This document shows positions 43,874 through 53,226 of a stretch of DNA of 64,000 bases, one piece after another (positions within the stretch are counted from its first letter, which is position 1; the number at the start of each line of letters is the position of its first letter). A program made the position numbers and the translations under genes. The stretch spans positions 10,765 to 74,764 of the forward strand of contig CAZUXM010000008.1 of NCBI GenBank assembly GCA_964624635.1, in the 5' to 3' direction. The stretch comes from JANWKQ01 sp964624635 (GTDB lineage: Bacteria; Bacteroidota; Bacteroidia; CAIKAF01). The notes under the pieces are model-generated. The model was given only the letters and a program-made list of their open reading frames with translations, ran no database searches and had not been told where the DNA came from.

Positions 43874-44911
43874 TTAACTTGGTTTATTATCATTGCCCAA
43901 TTTGGCAAATGAGGTAATCATTTTAAATACATCAGACATTCCTCCTCCAAATAAGTTTAAATCGGCATTATTATTTCTCCATATATTGGCCAAAGTATCT
44001 ATTTGAAAAATTACAACGGGCTCTGGAATATTTAATTTCTCAGCAATAATTTTATACCCCTCTGCTTTAGCGTATTGGAATGCCTTATGCACTTCAGCTT
44101 GTGCTAACCCATCATAAAATATTTTTTGAGCATTATTCTTATTAATCTCAATATTAATCTGAGATATTGGAACATTTCTTAATGCTTCATTTATTGATCC
44201 TCCTAGGTCGATATTTTGCAATAGAACTGTTATGACCTCTATCCCCCATGTTTGAGTTAAATCAGTTACTGCCAATTTGAGCTTTGAATTTATCTCTGGT
44301 ATTCTATTTAAATTTTTGCCCACTGTATCTTTAGCACATTCAACTTGAGTAGTTGTAATAACAATATCTTTTATTTGCCGACGTAATTGGTCTTTATTTC
44401 CTATTGTTGAAACGAATGCTTTAAGGTCAACTATTTTATATCTACAAACAATACTAACAGTTGTAGTTAAACGATTGTCCAAAGGATCATTGCTTAGGGT
44501 TTTTGATGCTCCATGAGTTATGAGTATTGGTGGTGTGGGTGAATTAGTGTGTTTTTCATTTTCTGGAAATTGCTCTTCAATATCTAACTTTGTCTCACGT
44601 TGCAAAGACCAAATATTAGGAGCAGGAAGCCAAATAAATCCAGATTCAACCTGACACATTGGTTTGCCAAATTGGAGAATAAGCCCGACCTCATTTGGCC
44701 CCAACTCACTAAACCCTCTTGCGCCTATCCACATATAGAGAATTAATATTAGGAAAAATACAACACGCAAAAGCCATACAATCCATAGCGGACTGTTATC
44801 AAAAAGGCTAGGGTTTTTTCTGCAAATAGGAAGAAATACGACTAATAGCAGAAAAACTATTATTGAATAGCATATTAGAGCTGTTTTATGATAGGATGCT
44901 TTATCTTTCAT
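43874..44911 (-). CDS. SPFH/Band 7 (HflK-like) membrane protein
   Basis: 345 residues. Two N-terminal hydrophobic helices (about 11-29 and 42-65), then the SPFH domain: GFSELGPNEVGLILQFGKPMCQVESGFIWLP (about 67), LTTTVSIVCRYKIVDLKAFVSTIGNKDQLRRQIKDI, and LTQTWGIEVITVLLQNIDL. A C-terminal helical stretch (NKNNAQKIFYDGLAQAEVHKAFQYAKAEGYKIIAEKL) is the usual coiled part. SPFH proteins form ring assemblies in membranes and shield proteases or organise microdomains. No FtsH or NfeD partner is adjacent. Confidence 0.82.
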   Translation of the reverse strand: MKDKASYHKTALICYSIIVFLLLVVFLPICRKNPSLFDNSPLWIVWLLRVVFFLILILYMWIGARGFSELGPNEVGLILQFGKPMCQVESGFIWLPAPNIWSLQRETKLDIEEQFPENEKHTNSPTPPILITHGASKTLSNDPLDNRLTTTVSIVCRYKIVDLKAFVSTIGNKDQLRRQIKDIVITTTQVECAKDTVGKNLNRIPEINSKLKLAVTDLTQTWGIEVITVLLQNIDLGGSINEALRNVPISQINIEINKNNAQKIFYDGLAQAEVHKAFQYAKAEGYKIIAEKLNIPEPVVIFQIDTLANIWRNNNADLNLFGGGMSDVFKMITSFAKLGNDNKPS

Positions 44912-45044
44912 TAGGATGCTTTATATAAATTCAATATTACAATTTTTTTCGCGTTTACTTTATTCTTTTTTGTACTATATCATAGTATTGTTCAAATTAT
45001 TGGATTTATGTATAGTTTATTATATTAAGCTTTCCCCTCCGTTT

Positions 45045-45067
45045 TTTTACGGATACCTTCCGTAAAA
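45045..45067. promoter_or_regulatory. TTTTACGGA-N5-TCCGTAAAA palindrome
   Basis: Nine-base perfect arms around TACCT, in the divergent region between the SPFH gene and the lipase. Extra TCCG half-sites flank it (CTCCG at about 45038, ATCCG at about 45068). Placed about 75 bases before the lipase ATG, in a fitting place for an operator; the orphan LuxR-type regulator 5 kb away is a candidate binder. Confidence 0.5.
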
Positions 45068-45142
45068 ATCCGTTTGTTATTGGTGGGAGAATAATGAACA
45101 TTTATACAATACTAATTATTCACCTTTAACCACCGGGTTTAT

Positions 45143-46177
45143 ATGGCATCATCAATTGTTATCGGCTCTAATACAGAGGCCGCTACTACCAATAATAACC
45201 GAGCCATTGGCGATACCATTGCCATGCAATTGGCTTCTATTACGTATTGCTCAGTGAATGGGCCGGGAAGTGTACAAACTACTTTTAATCATTATTTTCC
45301 CGATTGGGAATTGGTATGGCAACCGGTTAATGAAGTAGATGGTAACTATGCATTGATTGCTTTTAACGGAGTACAATATGTCATTGCTATCCGTGGTTCT
45401 ATTTTAGAATTTTCATGGGCCTCGTTTGATAATTGGTTCAAAGAAGACTTTAATATTTTTGAGCAGGTACCATGGACATATACCAATACTCCCGAAGCAA
45501 ATCCTATGATCTCCAAAGGGTCATCTAACGGATTGGATGCATTGAATGAATTGTATGATGAAAATGGGGAAAGTATTTATAGCTTTTTACAAAAATATGC
45601 CTTCCCGAACAATCATTTCTTATGTGTTACGGGGCATAGTTTAGGTGGGAATTTATGCACGGTATATGCACAATGGTTACAATACCGGATGCAGCAAGAC
45701 GGGATCTCCAAACCCGGCATTTTTTCCGTCTTGAGTTTTGCAGCACCTACCAGTTGGAACCAGGCATTTGTAGATGAATTTACAGGAGCTTTTACCAATA
45801 GCTGGAGATATTATAATGTAATAGATATTGTTACTTTCTCTGCTTGTGAAATTGCTGATCTTGGACTGTTATATGCACCGCCTACTCCACTGGCAAGCAA
45901 TATCTCCATTGAAATAGATAACAGGCAGGTAACCCTGGCAGATGCTTTTGATATGATAGATGCTGCTATTATTGGTACAGAAGTATATTATAAATCAGTA
46001 TACGAACCGGTGAACCAATTAAGAGGTACAATTGAACTCAATACTGCTAAACAACAATATCCTATTAACCCTAACGACCCATTGATTGAACAATGGTTTG
46101 CACAAGCAGGTCAGCAACACGACCATAACCATTATTTAGATTGGTTGGGTGGAGAAGAGGTGAATTGTGTAGGGTAG
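45143..46177 (+). CDS. lipase, class 3 family
   Basis: 344 residues. The nucleophile elbow is FLCVTGHSLGGNLCTVYAQW (Ser about 167) after a GFxxxxxx-type strand, as in fungal-type class 3 lipases; ALIAFNGVQYVIAIRGS (about 72) is the preceding strand with the oxyanion region. Asp in NVIDIVTF (about 230) and the His-rich end HDHNHYLDWLG are likely triad members. No signal peptide: the N-terminus MASSIVIGSNTEAATT is polar, so it is cytoplasmic or exported by another route. The gene for an OM-like protein starts 33 bases later. Substrate, triglyceride or phospholipid, unknown. Confidence 0.8.
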   Translation: MASSIVIGSNTEAATTNNNRAIGDTIAMQLASITYCSVNGPGSVQTTFNHYFPDWELVWQPVNEVDGNYALIAFNGVQYVIAIRGSILEFSWASFDNWFKEDFNIFEQVPWTYTNTPEANPMISKGSSNGLDALNELYDENGESIYSFLQKYAFPNNHFLCVTGHSLGGNLCTVYAQWLQYRMQQDGISKPGIFSVLSFAAPTSWNQAFVDEFTGAFTNSWRYYNVIDIVTFSACEIADLGLLYAPPTPLASNISIEIDNRQVTLADAFDMIDAAIIGTEVYYKSVYEPVNQLRGTIELNTAKQQYPINPNDPLIEQWFAQAGQQHDHNHYLDWLGGEEVNCVG

Positions 46178-46210
46178 AGGAAAGAGAGAACATAATAAAC
46201 CAACCATATC

Positions 46211-47872
46211 ATGAAAAAAATAATTTATTTATTATTATTTATGGCATCTATGCATGCTAGTTATTCGCAAAATTTCCCATCGAGCGACCCAGATAATATA
46301 TTCTATGAATATAAGAATATTGAAAATAATACATTTATTAAGAAAGATACCACTGAAATAAAGAATATAATGCCTAATATTTCACGTAAGCAACTTGATA
46401 GTATTGTTACTACCTTAAATAGGGAAATTAAGTTAAACGAAGGATATAAAGATAATTTAACAGCGACATATTGGATAAATCCCAATTACTTAAAGCCAAC
46501 TGTTTATTTGCATGGTGATAAGGATTATATTGAAAAAGATTTTGTAAAGATAATCAGTGGTGGAACAGATAATGGTATTTATAACAGATTCGTAAGTATT
46601 GATCCAACCAAGGGTGAATTAGAGGCCAATATGTCGTTTAAACTAAAAACTTGTGGCAAAAAGAATCCTCAAAAGTTTATAGGTTTTATACGTTTTAATG
46701 CTAAAGGTGCCATTGCAGATAATACGATCGATTTTTTTAAAGAAGGAAGTTTAGTAGGAAATGTTAACCTAAAGGTGGGTGCAGATTTTTTATTGAGAAC
46801 TTCGGGTATAATAAATGCGGATGAGAATGGTGCCTCCAGAATAGAGGTGATTAAAAGCAACAACCGATTTGATTTGCAATTGGATTCAGTGTATAGTATT
46901 ATAGCGTTGGCAAAGGCTAAAATTAAGGCTTCACTAGAAAATGAAACTGAAATACGAAGACAACAAATTGATACTATTAATAAAGTCATAATGAAGTTTG
47001 GATTTGATGATGTATCTTCTAACGAGCTATTAAATAAGAACATGATGGACATCATTAAATCCGATTACGACTTAATTGTTTCTAAATCAAAAATTGACTT
47101 AATAGAAACTATTCTAGAAAAAGAAGTTAAATTAATTTTTGAAAAGAAAAAAAGGGAAGCTGCTACTGAAATAACATTGGCAAGAGATAAGTATATTGTA
47201 AAATATTATAATTGGATTGGATTGGATTTTGCATACGCCCCTACCTTTTATAATACTTTTGATCCAACAGCTACATTAGGGAATTTTGAAGAAAAAGTTT
47301 TTTCAGGATTTAATGGAATTTTGCGGTACAATTTTATGACTATAAGTGATAGGGACTGGTGGAGAAACCATTATTTTTCTGTTTACGGAAAAGTATCTCG
47401 GACCAACAATATTTCAAGTTTGAAACAATATGATGTAAGTGTTCCATATATAGGACAAACTGTAGCAGGTGATACTAATAGTGTCGATACTTTATCCATT
47501 TATACTAATAAAAATAAGGCCTATTCAAATGCTGAATTCAAAGAGTTAGGAACTATTACTATGGGTATTGATTATATTATGTTTTTAATAAAAGATAGGT
47601 CAATTGGATTTAACCTTTTTAGCACAATGGACTATGTGTTTAGTGCACAAACATTAAGAAGTTCAGGGTCACTGTTTGATCAGAAATTCAGATGGAACTT
47701 AGGAGGTGGTTTTGTATTTAGCATACCAAAAAAGGATAAAAAAACGGCGGTTAATTTGGGTGTTTATGTGTTGGTAAATGATATTACCGGGCCAAAAACT
47801 CCGGAGACTCCCAATACACAAACTCTTACCATAGGTTTGAAAGCAGCGTTGCCTTTTTTGATGCTGAAATAA
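46211..47872 (+). CDS. hypothetical outer-membrane barrel-like protein with helical middle
   Basis: 553 residues. Signal peptide (about 1-19, MHASYSQ). Residues ~20-200 are mixed, ~210-330 highly helical (AKAKIKASLENETEIRRQQIDTINKV, IETILEKEVKLIFEKKKREAATEITLARD), and ~335-553 look like barrel strands (NWIGLDFAYAPTFYNTFD, LRYNFMTISDRDWWRNHYFSVYGKVS, WNLGGGFVFSIP, LTIGLKAALPFLMLK). So probably an outer-membrane protein with a long periplasmic helical part. No family recognised. Same strand as the lipase, so likely an operon with it. Confidence 0.6.
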   Translation: MKKIIYLLLFMASMHASYSQNFPSSDPDNIFYEYKNIENNTFIKKDTTEIKNIMPNISRKQLDSIVTTLNREIKLNEGYKDNLTATYWINPNYLKPTVYLHGDKDYIEKDFVKIISGGTDNGIYNRFVSIDPTKGELEANMSFKLKTCGKKNPQKFIGFIRFNAKGAIADNTIDFFKEGSLVGNVNLKVGADFLLRTSGIINADENGASRIEVIKSNNRFDLQLDSVYSIIALAKAKIKASLENETEIRRQQIDTINKVIMKFGFDDVSSNELLNKNMMDIIKSDYDLIVSKSKIDLIETILEKEVKLIFEKKKREAATEITLARDKYIVKYYNWIGLDFAYAPTFYNTFDPTATLGNFEEKVFSGFNGILRYNFMTISDRDWWRNHYFSVYGKVSRTNNISSLKQYDVSVPYIGQTVAGDTNSVDTLSIYTNKNKAYSNAEFKELGTITMGIDYIMFLIKDRSIGFNLFSTMDYVFSAQTLRSSGSLFDQKFRWNLGGGFVFSIPKKDKKTAVNLGVYVLVNDITGPKTPETPNTQTLTIGLKAALPFLMLK

Positions 47873-47894
47873 ATGTAATCTATTTATCTAAAGT

Positions 47895-49571
47895 TTAAAA
47901 CTTTACCTCTACCACTTTTTCTGTACCATTGCGTAACAGCGTGATTTTTACGGTCTCTCCTTTTTTAAATTTACCCAAGGCTCCCATATAAGCATAAATA
48001 TCTTTGATAGGAATATCGCCCATTTGTATAATTACGTCTCCGGCAAGGATACCTGCAATAGAAGCTGGTTTACCGTCCGTTACTCCATCTACTTTTAATC
48101 CTTCACCTTCGTATGCATAATCAGGTACTACTCCTAAGGTAACTTTAAAGGCAGACACTTTGCCTCCTTCACTATCCTTGGTTTTGGTAAAAGTTAGTTT
48201 ACCATCATCATCGAGTTCTCGGATGATATTCATCATGTAATCACCAATCAATTTCATTCCGTTAACATTGATTTTATCCCAATCATCTGACGGTTTATGA
48301 TAATCATTATGGGTTCCACTAAAAAAATGAATGGCCGGTATTTCTTTAAAATAAAAAGAAGTTTGATCAGAAGGTCCGATGCCACTTTCTGTTGTTTTTA
48401 CTCTGTAAACAGTAGTGTCACCGGTAGCAAATTTTACTTTTTTCATGGTCTCTTTCCATGATGGAGATGTACCTACTCCATTAACAATCAATACCTGATC
48501 AGCAGGATCTAAACGACCCACCATATCCATATTCAACATATAATTTACGTTGTATTTGGTCATGAGTTCGCTTTTGGTAAAATATGAGGAACCATATAAA
48601 CCTAATTCTTCGCCACTAAAACCTACAAATAAATAATTATTGTTTTTCCATTTTGATTTTTTGAGGAGGGCCGCTAATTCAATCATCAATGATGTTCCGC
48701 TGGCATTGTCATCCGCTCCATTATGTACTGCAGGCTCACCACGGTACAATGAATGTGAATCGCCAAAACCTAAATGATCATAATGTGCTCCAATTACCAC
48801 GGTGTTGGGGGCTCCGTTATCAATAAAGCCTACCACATTATGACCCGTACCTTTTTTTCGGGTAATTTCCACTTGTATGGTTAAATCGTCAATTTCAGGA
48901 TAGTCAAAATTTCTTTTTACAAATACTATAGGCATATCATACGCAGAAACTTTTGGATTTAATGTACTTGATGGATCATTTTCACCATCTCCTTTATTGA
49001 TAAAAACAATGGCAGCTGCCCCTTCCTCTTTAGCAATGGTAATTTTTTTATCCAGTTTTAAATATTCAACATATTTTGAGTGTGGATGATTGCCATCAGG
49101 CGCTCCTAATTCAATAACGAATATTTTACCTTTTCTTTCTCCTTTACCTTCGTAATCATTATATCCAAGTTCAGGAGCTTTGATACCAAAACCTGCAAAA
49201 TAAATATCAGCATTTACTACACCACTTGCACTGCCATCAATAGGATAAAAATCAGTTCCTCCGGTCCATAATTCACCATTTACTTTTAACCAGGTATTTT
49301 CAGTAGGCTCTACACTTTCGGTAAATTCAAAATCCTGTAGATATGAAGTTCCGTTACCGGGTTTTACTCCGGCTTTTTTAAAGGCTCCTGCAATATAGGT
49401 GGCTGAAATCAATTCGCCCTTGGATCCTGTAAACCTTCCTTCTTGTTTATCATCAGCCAAAAATTTAATGTGGGTCATTAATTTTTTTTCGTTACCCGGT
49501 TTAATGTATTGAGCATACGAGGTAAGGGTAAAAGTGGAGAGGAGTAAACTGTACAGAATTTTTTTATGCAT
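47895..49571 (-). CDS. M28 family zinc aminopeptidase with PDZ domain
   Basis: 558 residues from the ATG at 49571; a longer in-frame start at 49649 is rejected since the -7 box TACATTTG (49606-49613) lies inside it and the signal peptide (ILYSLLLSTFTLTSYAQ) begins at 49571. Zinc ligands: GAHYDHLG (His), HNGADDNASG (Asp), FSGEELGLYGS (Glu-Glu), MLNMDMVGRLD (Asp), HNDYHKPSDDW (His). A protease-associated-like insert lies before them. The C-terminal ~95 residues are a PDZ domain (GVTDGKPASIAGILAGDVIIQMGD). Periplasmic aminopeptidase. A broken copy of its 3' end is at 39697-39794. Confidence 0.92.
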   Translation of the reverse strand: MHKKILYSLLLSTFTLTSYAQYIKPGNEKKLMTHIKFLADDKQEGRFTGSKGELISATYIAGAFKKAGVKPGNGTSYLQDFEFTESVEPTENTWLKVNGELWTGGTDFYPIDGSASGVVNADIYFAGFGIKAPELGYNDYEGKGERKGKIFVIELGAPDGNHPHSKYVEYLKLDKKITIAKEEGAAAIVFINKGDGENDPSSTLNPKVSAYDMPIVFVKRNFDYPEIDDLTIQVEITRKKGTGHNVVGFIDNGAPNTVVIGAHYDHLGFGDSHSLYRGEPAVHNGADDNASGTSLMIELAALLKKSKWKNNNYLFVGFSGEELGLYGSSYFTKSELMTKYNVNYMLNMDMVGRLDPADQVLIVNGVGTSPSWKETMKKVKFATGDTTVYRVKTTESGIGPSDQTSFYFKEIPAIHFFSGTHNDYHKPSDDWDKINVNGMKLIGDYMMNIIRELDDDGKLTFTKTKDSEGGKVSAFKVTLGVVPDYAYEGEGLKVDGVTDGKPASIAGILAGDVIIQMGDIPIKDIYAYMGALGKFKKGETVKITLLRNGTEKVVEVKF

Positions 49572-49605
49572 GGTATGTTGTAATTGTAATGTTGAAATAT
49601 TACCG

Positions 49606-49613
49606 CAAATGTA
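49606..49613 (-). promoter_or_regulatory. -7 promoter element TACATTTG
   Basis: Full TAnnTTTG match on the minus strand, 34 bases before the M28 peptidase ATG. It decides the start at 49571. Confidence 0.55.
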
Positions 49614-49725
49614 ACCAAGAAAAACGGGAAGAAACATGATGTATAACAATTCACTTGTTTATGGTAAAGACCACTTTTGTACCCTGCACCCATGGTACAA
49701 GCAAGTACAGCCATACAATGGTAGC

Positions 49726-49790
49726 AATTAAACACCCCGTCGGGGATTTATGCAATAACATACCCGCAGGAGGGTGTATTTGGCTGACAT
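49726..49790. repeat. short hairpins in a 360-base intergenic region
   Basis: CCCCGTCGGGG (49735-49745) is a perfect short hairpin, and ACACCC (about 49731) could pair with GGGTGT (about 49774). I recognise CCCCG-N-CGGGG hairpins as frequent in Bacteroidota intergenic DNA. The rest of 49614-49906 shows no gene; an ORF at 49655-49852 has no family features. Confidence 0.45.
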
Positions 49791-49906
49791 TGTGGGGAGT
49801 ACTGCGGATTAAAGGTGTAGGTACCTTAAAATTAGTTTATGCAAATGCCTAAGAAAATCAATGAGTTAGCCCTTGGTTGTAGGCGTGGTAAAATAAGGAA
49901 ATAATG

Positions 49907-49914
49907 TATCTTTG
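49907..49914 (+). promoter_or_regulatory. -7 promoter element TATCTTTG
   Basis: Full TAnnTTTG match, 20 bases before the DUF349 gene start. Confidence 0.6.
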
Positions 49915-49934
49915 CAGCTTACGTTATAAGGTAC

Positions 49935-51818
49935 ATGGAAATGAATACGCCGGAACAAGAGGAATTGAATACATCGCATGAGCAGGATGCTTTAGCAGGA
50001 TTGGAAGAGAATGTAGATATTAACGAATCGCATGAAGATGCTGAGGTAGTAGCTGCTATTGCTGAATTGGAAGAAGAAGAACATTTTGATAATGCTGATC
50101 TGAATAAAATTTATGATCGCCTGAAAACGGTATTGGCTGATAATAAACTGAAAGAGTTTAGAAAAAGCTTTAACAATGCCCGTAACAGATATAGGGAGAT
50201 TTTTGAAGAAGAAAGAAATCGGGTTTATAATGCCTTTATTGAAGGGGGTGAAAAAGCCGAAGATTTTAAATATTCACTTACGCCAGAAATGGTGAAAGTA
50301 AAAGAAGCTTTAAAGAACTATCAAGATAGGCTAACTGAAATGCGCAGAAAAGAAGAATCGGAATTACAAACCAATCTTCTTACTAAACGTGATATAGTTC
50401 ATGAATTAAAAGACCTTATCTCTAACGAAAGTGATATTAAAAAAGCTTTTGAAAGATTTAATATTTTACGTAATCGTTGGAAAGAAACCGGACCGGTACC
50501 CGCCCAACATTCAACAGAATTGTGGAATAACTATAAATTCTTTAGTGATAAATTTTACGAGTTTGTAGAAATCAATAAAGAACTATTTGAAGTTGAATTA
50601 AAGAAGAATGAACAGGTAAAGGAAGGATTGATACATAGAGTAGAAAGTTTACTTGAGATGTCTTCTATACAAAACAGTATTGCCAGTTTACACTCTATAC
50701 AAAAAGAATGGAGAGAAACCGGACCTGTACATAAGGAGAAAAGTGAAGAGATTTGGAATCGTTTTAAGGCAGCGGTTGATAAAGTATATTCTCGCAGAGA
50801 TGAATATTTAAAAGGCCGTGACGAAAAACGACATGAAAATTTAACCGCTAAAACTGCTTTATGTGAAAAAGCTGAAGCCTTGGCCAACGCAACCTATGCT
50901 AAAATGACGGATTGGAAAGAAAAAGAAACGGAATTAAAAGCATTGGACGAAGAGTGGAAAAAAATTGGACGTGTACCAACAAAGTTTAATGAGAGTATTT
51001 GGGAAAGATTTAAAACTGCCCGTAAGGATTTCTTTAAACAGAAATATAATTTATTGAAACATGTTCGTGAAGAGCTCACCCAGAATTATACAGCGAAGGT
51101 AAAATTATGTGAAGCTGCTGAAGCTTTAAAGGATAGTACGGATTGGAAAGGAACTTCGCAAAAATTGATAAAATTACAAGGTGATTGGAAAAAAATTGGT
51201 CCGGTAGAACGTAAACGTTCGGATGAAATTTGGGGGAGATTTCGTGCTGCCTGTGATCATTTCTTTAATTCAAAAGATCAGTTTAATGCCGGACAGGGAG
51301 ATAGAGAAAATGAAAATCTGGCACAAAAACTTGCTATAGTGGAAGCGGTGAATAACTATACTCCGGCAGAAACATTAGAAGAGAATCTAGCTTATATCAA
51401 CGATCAACGTAAAGCATGGCATGAAATTGGTTTTGTGCCTATTGCTCAAAAACAAAAGACAGAGAAATCTTTTGAAGAAGCGATGGATGCTTTAATGGGT
51501 AAGTTGAATATTGACAAAGACAAAAAATTCCGTTTGGAATATAAAATGCGTTTAGAACAAATGTTACAAAATCCTCAAGCCGAAAAAATGTTGAAAGAGG
51601 AGAGGAGTTTTGTAGGAACTAAGCTTAGAAAATTACAGGAAGAAGTTGCTCAGTTAGAAAACAACATCGGATTTTTTGGTCATAGCAAAGGAGCTAATGT
51701 GGATGCCATGAAAAAACAGATTCAAGAGAAGATTGATAAACTGCAAGTGGACATTCAACACCTGGAAGATAAAAAACACCAGTTGAAGACTGCGTTTAAA
51801 CAACTGGAATCAAAATAA
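49935..51818 (+). CDS. DUF349 domain-containing coiled-coil protein
   Basis: 627 residues (or 625 from the ATG at 49941). Acidic N-terminal ~60 residues, then helical repeats of the DUF349 type, each with W-[KRH]-x-[IT]-G-x-V...[EI]-x-W-x2-[FY]. I count five: WKETGPVPAQHSTELW, WRETGPVHKEKSEEIW, WKKIGRVPTKFNESIW, WKKIGPVERKRSDEIW and WHEIGFVP. A C-terminal coiled coil ends LEDKKHQLKTAFKQLE. No enzymatic motif. DUF349 proteins are common in Bacteroidota, and their function is not settled. It follows its own promoter and precedes dusB with a terminator between. Confidence 0.85.
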   Translation: MEMNTPEQEELNTSHEQDALAGLEENVDINESHEDAEVVAAIAELEEEEHFDNADLNKIYDRLKTVLADNKLKEFRKSFNNARNRYREIFEEERNRVYNAFIEGGEKAEDFKYSLTPEMVKVKEALKNYQDRLTEMRRKEESELQTNLLTKRDIVHELKDLISNESDIKKAFERFNILRNRWKETGPVPAQHSTELWNNYKFFSDKFYEFVEINKELFEVELKKNEQVKEGLIHRVESLLEMSSIQNSIASLHSIQKEWRETGPVHKEKSEEIWNRFKAAVDKVYSRRDEYLKGRDEKRHENLTAKTALCEKAEALANATYAKMTDWKEKETELKALDEEWKKIGRVPTKFNESIWERFKTARKDFFKQKYNLLKHVREELTQNYTAKVKLCEAAEALKDSTDWKGTSQKLIKLQGDWKKIGPVERKRSDEIWGRFRAACDHFFNSKDQFNAGQGDRENENLAQKLAIVEAVNNYTPAETLEENLAYINDQRKAWHEIGFVPIAQKQKTEKSFEEAMDALMGKLNIDKDKKFRLEYKMRLEQMLQNPQAEKMLKEERSFVGTKLRKLQEEVAQLENNIGFFGHSKGANVDAMKKQIQEKIDKLQVDIQHLEDKKHQLKTAFKQLESK

Positions 51819-51854
51819 AGCATACCTAATCATATTTTTATAAAATATCGCAAG

Positions 51855-51883
51855 GACGGACCATTGTCCGTCTCTGCTTTTTT
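51855..51883 (+). terminator. rho-independent terminator
   Basis: GACGGAC (51855-51861), loop CATT, GTCCGTC (51866-51872), then a T-rich tail ending about 51883. Separates the DUF349 gene from dusB. Confidence 0.8.
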
Positions 51884-51907
51884 ACGAAAAAATATTGAAC
51901 GTTTATC

Positions 51908-52897
51908 ATGGTAAAAATCGGTAACATAGAAATTGGCGAGTTTCCTTTATTACTTGCACCTATGGAAGATGTAAGTGATCCTCCGTTTCGTGCATTGTGC
52001 AAAAAACATGGAGCCGATTTAATGTTTACTGAATTTATTAGTAGTGAAGGATTGATTCGTGATGCTATTAAAAGCAGAAAAAAACTCGACATTTTTGAAT
52101 ACGAAAAACCTATAGGTATCCAGATATTTGGTGGCGACGAAGAAGCCATGGCTATGAGTGCAAAAATAGTGGATGCTGTACAACCTGATTTGGTAGATAT
52201 TAATTTTGGATGTCCGGTTAAAAAAGTAGTTTGTAAAGGTGCAGGTGCTGCTGTTTTAAAAGATGTTGATTTAATGGTTCGATTAACCAAAGCAGTGGTA
52301 CAATCAACCCATTTACCGGTAACGGTAAAAACCCGGTTAGGTTGGGATGATAACAACATTAATATTATGGAGGTGGCCGAACGTTTACAGGAAGTAGGCA
52401 TTAAGGCACTATCCATTCATGGCAGAACCAGGGCTCAAATGTATAAAGGGGAGGCCAATTGGACCATGATTGAAAAAGTAAAATCAAATCCCAATATTGT
52501 AATTCCGATTTTTGGTAATGGAGATATTACTTCACCCGAAAAAGCATTGGAATACAAAAATAAATACAAGGTGGATGGAATCATGATAGGTCGTGCAGCT
52601 ATTGGTTATCCTTGGGTGTTTAACGAAATCAAACATTTTATGAAAACGGGTGAACATTTACCTGCTCCTACTATTGCTGATAGAGTGGATGCCGTAAAAG
52701 AACATTTACAACGATCGTTGGAATGGAAAGGTCCCGTAGAAGGTATTTTTGAAATGCGGCCCCATTATGCTAATTACTTCCGTGGAATTTCACATTTTAA
52801 AGAATGGAGAATGAAATTGGTTACCCTTAATCAAGGTACTGAAGTAATGGAAGTGTTGGATGAAATTAAAGAACATTATTCTACAGTAGAGATATAG
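51908..52897 (+). CDS. dusB: tRNA-dihydrouridine synthase B
   Basis: 329 residues. Start APMEDVSDPPFRALCKKHGADLMFTEF, catalytic Cys in NFGCPVKKVVCKGAGAA (about 101), FMN-binding VKTRLGWDD and IHGRTRAQMYKG, and GNGDI / DGIMIGRAAIGYPW near the C-terminal third, all typical of DusB. It reduces uridines in the tRNA D-loop using FMN and NADPH. No fis gene follows, unlike in enterobacteria; it appears monocistronic. Confidence 0.95.
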   Translation: MVKIGNIEIGEFPLLLAPMEDVSDPPFRALCKKHGADLMFTEFISSEGLIRDAIKSRKKLDIFEYEKPIGIQIFGGDEEAMAMSAKIVDAVQPDLVDINFGCPVKKVVCKGAGAAVLKDVDLMVRLTKAVVQSTHLPVTVKTRLGWDDNNINIMEVAERLQEVGIKALSIHGRTRAQMYKGEANWTMIEKVKSNPNIVIPIFGNGDITSPEKALEYKNKYKVDGIMIGRAAIGYPWVFNEIKHFMKTGEHLPAPTIADRVDAVKEHLQRSLEWKGPVEGIFEMRPHYANYFRGISHFKEWRMKLVTLNQGTEVMEVLDEIKEHYSTVEI

Positions 52898-52904
52898 ATT
52901 CTTT

Positions 52905-53073
52905 GTTTCCCGCAGATTAGCAGATTTTTAGGTCGCGACTTACGTTTAGACATAGCTATGATTTTCGCTAATGGTATCCGCCGCAGGCGGATATTATCTG
53001 CGAATTAATAGCTGAGTCTAAACGCAAATGCCGGCATAAGTATTCTGTGAAAATCTGCGTAATCTGCGGGAAC
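52905..53073. repeat. triple-nested inverted repeat, CCCGCAGATTA arms
   Basis: Outer arms 52905-52929 and 53048-53073 start TGTT(T)CCCGCAGATTA and pair with only two small mismatches. Next, CGTTTAGAC (52943-52951) with GTCTAAACG (53016-53024). Inner, TATCCGCC (52975-52982) with GGCGGATA (52986-52993) around GCA. The CGCAGATT unit is repeated in each arm. It occupies half the 330-base gap between dusB and the small repeat protein; 53074-53226 has no other structure I can support. Confidence 0.85.
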
Positions 53074-53226
53074 AAAATGATAAAGCAAGCCACCCTCTTA
53101 TCGTTTAATCATAAAACCCCCTGCTTTACTCAAAATTTATGGGCATTGGTACATTTCAATGAACCATTTAAAAGGTTAGGCGTATATTGAGTACACAATT
53201 AAAGTACAACTAATAAAACACAACCT

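Noticed and set aside
49655..49852. 65-residue ORF upstream of the DUF349 gene
   Set aside because: Low-quality composition, no signal or domain, contains a short GC hairpin; more likely intergenic.
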